Source of the DNA: an uncultured bacterium
Lineage (GTDB): Bacteria; Gemmatimonadota; Gemmatimonadetes; Longimicrobiales; RSA9
DNA: 7,853 nt
Reading direction: 5' to 3'
Assembly: GCA_937995995.1 (NCBI GenBank)
Contig: CALKIP010000275.1
Coordinates: 1-7,853 of the forward strand
Shown piece after piece: positions 4,790 to 7,853 of this stretch. The position numbers and the translations under genes are program-made. Under the pieces are notes generated by a model. It made no database searches. It had not been told where the DNA came from and was given only the letters and a program-made list of their open reading frames with translations. The first letter of the stretch is position 1; every line of letters starts with the position of its first letter.

Positions 4790-7594
4790 TCAGTCGATGT
4801 CGTCCATCTCGGCCCGCGCCAGCGTGATCGGGTTGAAGACGAACTTGAACGTCCCGTGCGGCTGGCCACGGTAGAGCACCTCGGGCGCGAAGAGGTAGAG
4901 CGTGCCCTTGCCGACCGCGGCCTCGGCGGCGGCGATCCCGCCCTCGACGTGGTGCTGGCCCCATGCCCAGCCGCTGCGCAGCGGCTCGGGACTGTCGTAC
5001 CACGCCACGGCGCGCAAGCCAACCCGTTCCGCGTCCTCACCCAACCGCAGCACGGGCGAGCGGTTGAACATGAAGTCGACCCGCTCGCCCAGGCCGAAGG
5101 CGACGGGGAGCGTGTTGTCGACGCGCGCTTCGAGGATCGAGCCGGGGATGAAGTACTCCTCCGTCGGCAGGTGCTCGCCGTTCTCGTCGACCAGGTGGTC
5201 GGAGACGGGGAGACCGAGGTGCTCGGCGAGCACGGTCGAGCTGCCGATCGTGATGACCGTGCCGCCGTCCTCGAGGAACTCGCGGATCCGGGGCACCGTC
5301 TTCTCGACGCTCACGCTGCCGAGCATGTGGTGGTACTCCTCGGGGATGCTCGAGGCATCGTCGTCGCCCCAGCGTGAGCGGCGAGGGTTGTCGTCCTGCG
5401 GAATCGCGCCGTCGACGAAGACGAGGACGTCGAAGTCGTCCTTCAGGCCGCCCTCGTCGAGGCGCTTCGGGTAGACGACCTCGAAGGGGAAGTCGAACTG
5501 CTCGAAGAGCCAGCGTGTCCAGCCGGAAGGCATCGAACCGCCGTAGCGGTCCCAGAGGCCGATCCGGACGGGGCGCAGCTTGTACTGGTCGCCGCGCGGC
5601 GCGTCGCCCACGCCGACCGCGTCGATGCCGAGCTCGCGCACGGCACGCTCGACGAGTGGCCGCGTCCTGTCGTTGTCCGGGATGAAGTACGAGCCCGCCT
5701 CGAAGCTCTGCCCGGAGCTCTCCCACGGCCGGGCGAGGCGGTAGACGTCCTGGTCGGCGGAGAGAACCCAGTTCACCAGGCGGAACGCGTCGTTGAAGGC
5801 GACGGGGACGACGTAGCCGCGGGTGCGCCCCGAGGCCTTGGCGAGCAGCCCCGCCGGTGGCGCGACGTCCGCCGTCATGATCTCCTCGAACGGCCCATCG
5901 AAGCCGTCCAGGATGCGGTCGAACTCGACGCCCATCTGCCAGGCGAGCGTCCAGCCCGTCGCGTCGTACGGCGCGATCGGCGGGCCGCCGGGGTAGCGGA
6001 AGTCGTTCGGGTGGTCCTGTGGCTCGAACATGTCGATCACGTGCGGGCGGAACGCCTGCGCCGTCTTGACCACGTAGGAGCCCTTCGGGTACGACTTGCC
6101 GTTCACGGTGAAGTCCGCGGTCGCGCGGTGGACCCGGACGCCGGTCTCGAGGAGCGCCCCGACGAACTTGGTCGCGGTCGGGAAGTCCGCCTGGTCGGCG
6201 GGGATGATGTAGCCGCGCGGGTCGCGCCACTCGGGGCGGCGCAGCAGCGACATCGCCAGGCGCGACGCCTCGTCGTCCGGCGCGCTCTGGAGCAGCCCGC
6301 CCACGGCCAGGCCGTCGGCATCGACCGAAGCCTTGGTCTCCGCCTCGAGTGCGGCCCGGACCTCGTCGATCCGCTTCGGCCAGACCGTCCAGTGGTCGCG
6401 GCTGCCGCGCTCGATCGAGTTCATCCCCATCCGCCAGATGTTGAAGAGCAGCGTCTCCCGGAAGCGCGAGGCGTAGTCGAGCACCGCGTAGTTGGCGGTG
6501 ACCGAGTAGTCGATCGACTGGCGGAAGTGCCACTTCTGCGGCTCGATCGGGAGCGGCAGGTCGCCGTGCGGGAGCTGACGGTTGGCGATGAAGGGGATCT
6601 CCATCGGCGTCGGGTGGCCGATCGTCTCCGTCAACAGCCCGATCATGTTGTGGAAGTAGGTGACCGTGCGCAGCCCGCCGTTCCACCACGTCGAGTAGTT
6701 CGCGCCGCGGCGCATCGTCGTGCCGCCCTTGCCTTCGGCCACGAACCGCCCGTGCATCGCGCCGCCGACCTGGTCGAGCGAGGTGATGATCAGCGGGTCG
6801 ATGTTGTAGTTGAACGGATCGCGGAAGGGCGGTGCGAACATGACCGTCCCGGTCGGGCCGGTCTGATGGTGGTTGTAGACGATCTGCGGATACCACTCCC
6901 GGAACATGATGCGGTTCATGTTCTCGGTCTCGGGCTGCGCCGACATGTAGAAGTCGCGGTTGTTGTCGTGCCCGACGTACTTCTGGTAGAGCCGCGGGAT
7001 GTTGCGCGTGGTCCGCTTCTCCGGATCCGCCTCGCGCATGTACCAGTCCGAGACCAGCTCCATCCCGTCCGGGTTCGCGTGCACGGCCAGGATGACGACA
7101 TCGTCGAGGATGCGCAGCGTCTCCGGGTCGTCGCGGCTCACGAGCTGGTAGACCGTCTCCATGAGCTGCTGTGCGCCGAGGACCTCGGTCGAGTGCAGCC
7201 CGCCGTCGATCCAGATGACCGCCTTGCCCTCGCGGGCGAGCCGGCGCGCCTCGGCCTCGTCGACGCCCTCGGCCCGTGCGAGCCGCTGCGCGATCTCCTG
7301 GTAGCGATCCAGCTTCGCGTGGTTCTCGGGCGCGGTGATGATCGCCATGAGCTGGTCGCGGCCCTCGGCCGTCTTGCCGATCGACTGCACGGTCATGCGG
7401 TCGGACTCGGCGGCCAGCGTGTGCCAGTACGCCGTGAACTGCGTGTAGTTCGGGAGCACGTAGTCGGCGCCGATCGGGTGGCCGAAGAACTCCTCGGGCG
7501 TGGTGACTCGGGTTTGCGCATGCAGCGCGCTCGCCCCCGCGACCACCAGTGCGAGGAGCGCGGTGTGCGTCCGGCGTGACTGGGTCCTGAGCAT
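4790..7594 (-). CDS. Secreted M14-family zinc carboxypeptidase-like protein with Rossmann-like C-terminal part
   Basis: The 934-residue protein is predicted to be an exported zinc peptidase that trims peptides outside the inner membrane. A Sec signal (basic start, hydrophobic residues 12-23, likely cleavage after ALHA, residue 26) is present. The M14 domain (about 45-340) has HSTE with His134 and Glu137 as zinc ligands, HANPDGME (172-179), NNRDF with Arg213, NHHQTG with His243 as the likely third ligand, and LLTETIG with Glu323 as the catalytic base. The rest has no peptidase motif. Residues about 675-800 resemble a class I glutamine-amidotransferase-like Rossmann fold (IGLWDRYGG, FDVLVFVDGAIP, FLEDGGTVITIG). 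The end, RGQPHGTFKFVFN, is usual in large bacterial M14 proteins. The ATG at 7594 is preferred over an in-frame TTG six bases upstream because AAGGAG lies about nine bases before the ATG but only about three before the TTG. It is a single gene with its own terminator. Confidence 0.94.
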   Translation of the reverse strand: MLRTQSRRTHTALLALVVAGASALHAQTRVTTPEEFFGHPIGADYVLPNYTQFTAYWHTLAAESDRMTVQSIGKTAEGRDQLMAIITAPENHAKLDRYQEIAQRLARAEGVDEAEARRLAREGKAVIWIDGGLHSTEVLGAQQLMETVYQLVSRDDPETLRILDDVVILAVHANPDGMELVSDWYMREADPEKRTTRNIPRLYQKYVGHDNNRDFYMSAQPETENMNRIMFREWYPQIVYNHHQTGPTGTVMFAPPFRDPFNYNIDPLIITSLDQVGGAMHGRFVAEGKGGTTMRRGANYSTWWNGGLRTVTYFHNMIGLLTETIGHPTPMEIPFIANRQLPHGDLPLPIEPQKWHFRQSIDYSVTANYAVLDYASRFRETLLFNIWRMGMNSIERGSRDHWTVWPKRIDEVRAALEAETKASVDADGLAVGGLLQSAPDDEASRLAMSLLRRPEWRDPRGYIIPADQADFPTATKFVGALLETGVRVHRATADFTVNGKSYPKGSYVVKTAQAFRPHVIDMFEPQDHPNDFRYPGGPPIAPYDATGWTLAWQMGVEFDRILDGFDGPFEEIMTADVAPPAGLLAKASGRTRGYVVPVAFNDAFRLVNWVLSADQDVYRLARPWESSGQSFEAGSYFIPDNDRTRPLVERAVRELGIDAVGVGDAPRGDQYKLRPVRIGLWDRYGGSMPSGWTRWLFEQFDFPFEVVYPKRLDEGGLKDDFDVLVFVDGAIPQDDNPRRSRWGDDDASSIPEEYHHMLGSVSVEKTVPRIREFLEDGGTVITIGSSTVLAEHLGLPVSDHLVDENGEHLPTEEYFIPGSILEARVDNTLPVAFGLGERVDFMFNRSPVLRLGEDAERVGLRAVAWYDSPEPLRSGWAWGQHHVEGGIAAAEAAVGKGTLYLFAPEVLYRGQPHGTFKFVFNPITLARAEMDDID

Positions 7595-7629
7595 GGGCAA
7601 GGTCTCCTTCTGACGGAACGGCTGTCGAT

Positions 7630-7653
7630 ACCGGGCGGGGTTTTGTGCCCGGT
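7630..7653 (-). promoter_or_regulatory. Inverted repeat upstream of the M14 peptidase gene
   Basis: ACCGGGC (7630-7636) pairs perfectly with GCCCGGT (7647-7653) around a 10-base loop, starting 36 bases upstream of the ATG. It may be a leader hairpin or an operator. No well-spaced promoter could be identified next to it. Confidence 0.35.
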
Positions 7654-7781
7654 GGGACTATGGAAGGCGAGATAGCCCATGATAGCGATGGCGGCTTCGC
7701 ACGGCCAGAGTCAAGGCGAGGGGCCGGCGAGGGGGTGAGATCGCGGGCGAGACGGCCGATTCGCCGGGATCCGGTCCCGGC

Positions 7782-7803
7782 GGGCCGGTGTTGCGCCCGG
7801 CCC
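7782..7803. other. Inverted repeat near the right edge
   Basis: GGGCCGG (7782-7788) is complementary to CCGGCCC (7797-7803) with an 8-base loop. No T tract follows on either strand and no gene start is visible between here and the window end. The 7654-7853 stretch otherwise shows no coding frame I would trust. Confidence 0.3.
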
Positions 7804-7853
7804 ACCGTCACGGCAAACTTACCGCACACCTCGCTCCAACCCTCACGGACGAC

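Noticed and set aside
4607..5377. 256-codon plus-strand frame
   Set aside because: It passes through the terminator stem at 4691-4720 and then runs antisense to the peptidase, with no protein-like features or Shine-Dalgarno site.
6011..7579. 522-codon open frame on the plus strand
   Set aside because: It lies antisense to the M14 peptidase and has the Arg/Val/Asp-rich composition typical of shadow frames in GC-rich DNA. The minus-strand frame shows all the zinc motifs.
7595..7600. TTG start two codons upstream for the M14 peptidase
   Set aside because: The Shine-Dalgarno site would be only about three bases from the TTG, whereas it is well spaced from the ATG at 7594.
7679..7714. Promoter-like TTGACT and TATCAT on the minus strand upstream of the peptidase
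   Set aside because: The hexamers are individually good but 24 bases apart, well outside the usual 16-18.
5037..7829. 930-codon minus-strand frame overlapping the peptidase in another frame
   Set aside because: It is a frame-shifted shadow, extremely Arg/Pro/Gly-rich with no recognisable domain.

Overview
The window is very GC-rich (roughly 65-70% by eye) and dense with long antisense shadow frames. The gene content fits a diderm soil or sediment bacterium. It has two lipobox proteins, a secreted M14 peptidase of about 930 residues with a Rossmann-like C-terminal part, and CACGGAGG-type intergenic repeats. This mix is common in Gemmatimonadota, but the phylum is an inference and no marker gene is present.

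Layout, left to right. (1) The 3' part of a glycerophosphodiester phosphodiesterase gene (+) runs in from the left edge. (2) A repeat-rich gap of about 240 bases carries two clusters of GGAGG-bearing direct repeats, then a candidate promoter. (3) An NfuA-type iron-sulfur carrier gene (+) follows. Its 3' region holds four tandem short hairpins at a 21-22 base period, a fifth hairpin and a 15-bp-stem terminator. (4) Two minus-strand genes form a tight operon: a lipoprotein isoaspartyl peptidase/asparaginase, whose TGA overlaps the GTG start of a lipoprotein FKBP-type prolyl isomerase. (5) An aquaporin gene (+) diverges from that operon across 264 bases. (6) A gap of about 370 bases holds no gene but has several inverted repeats and the terminator of the next gene. 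(7) A large secreted M14 zinc carboxypeptidase-like gene (-) follows, with an upstream region reaching the right edge.

How the genes may work together. The isoaspartyl peptidase and FKBP are predicted lipoproteins outside the inner membrane and are translationally coupled, which suggests a shared role in envelope protein turnover or repair. The divergent aquaporin has the four selectivity-filter residues His-Ile-Gly-Arg, as in the plant TIP2 ammonia-permeable aquaporins. Since its neighbour belongs to a family that can release ammonia from asparagine, a functional pairing is possible but unproven. The flanking genes (phosphodiesterase, NfuA, M14 peptidase) look like ordinary housekeeping or nutrient-scavenging genes.

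No tRNA, rRNA, CRISPR array, transposase or phage gene was seen. The strongest unexplained signal is the tandem hairpin array after nfuA: the stem sequences differ from unit to unit while pairing and linkers are kept.
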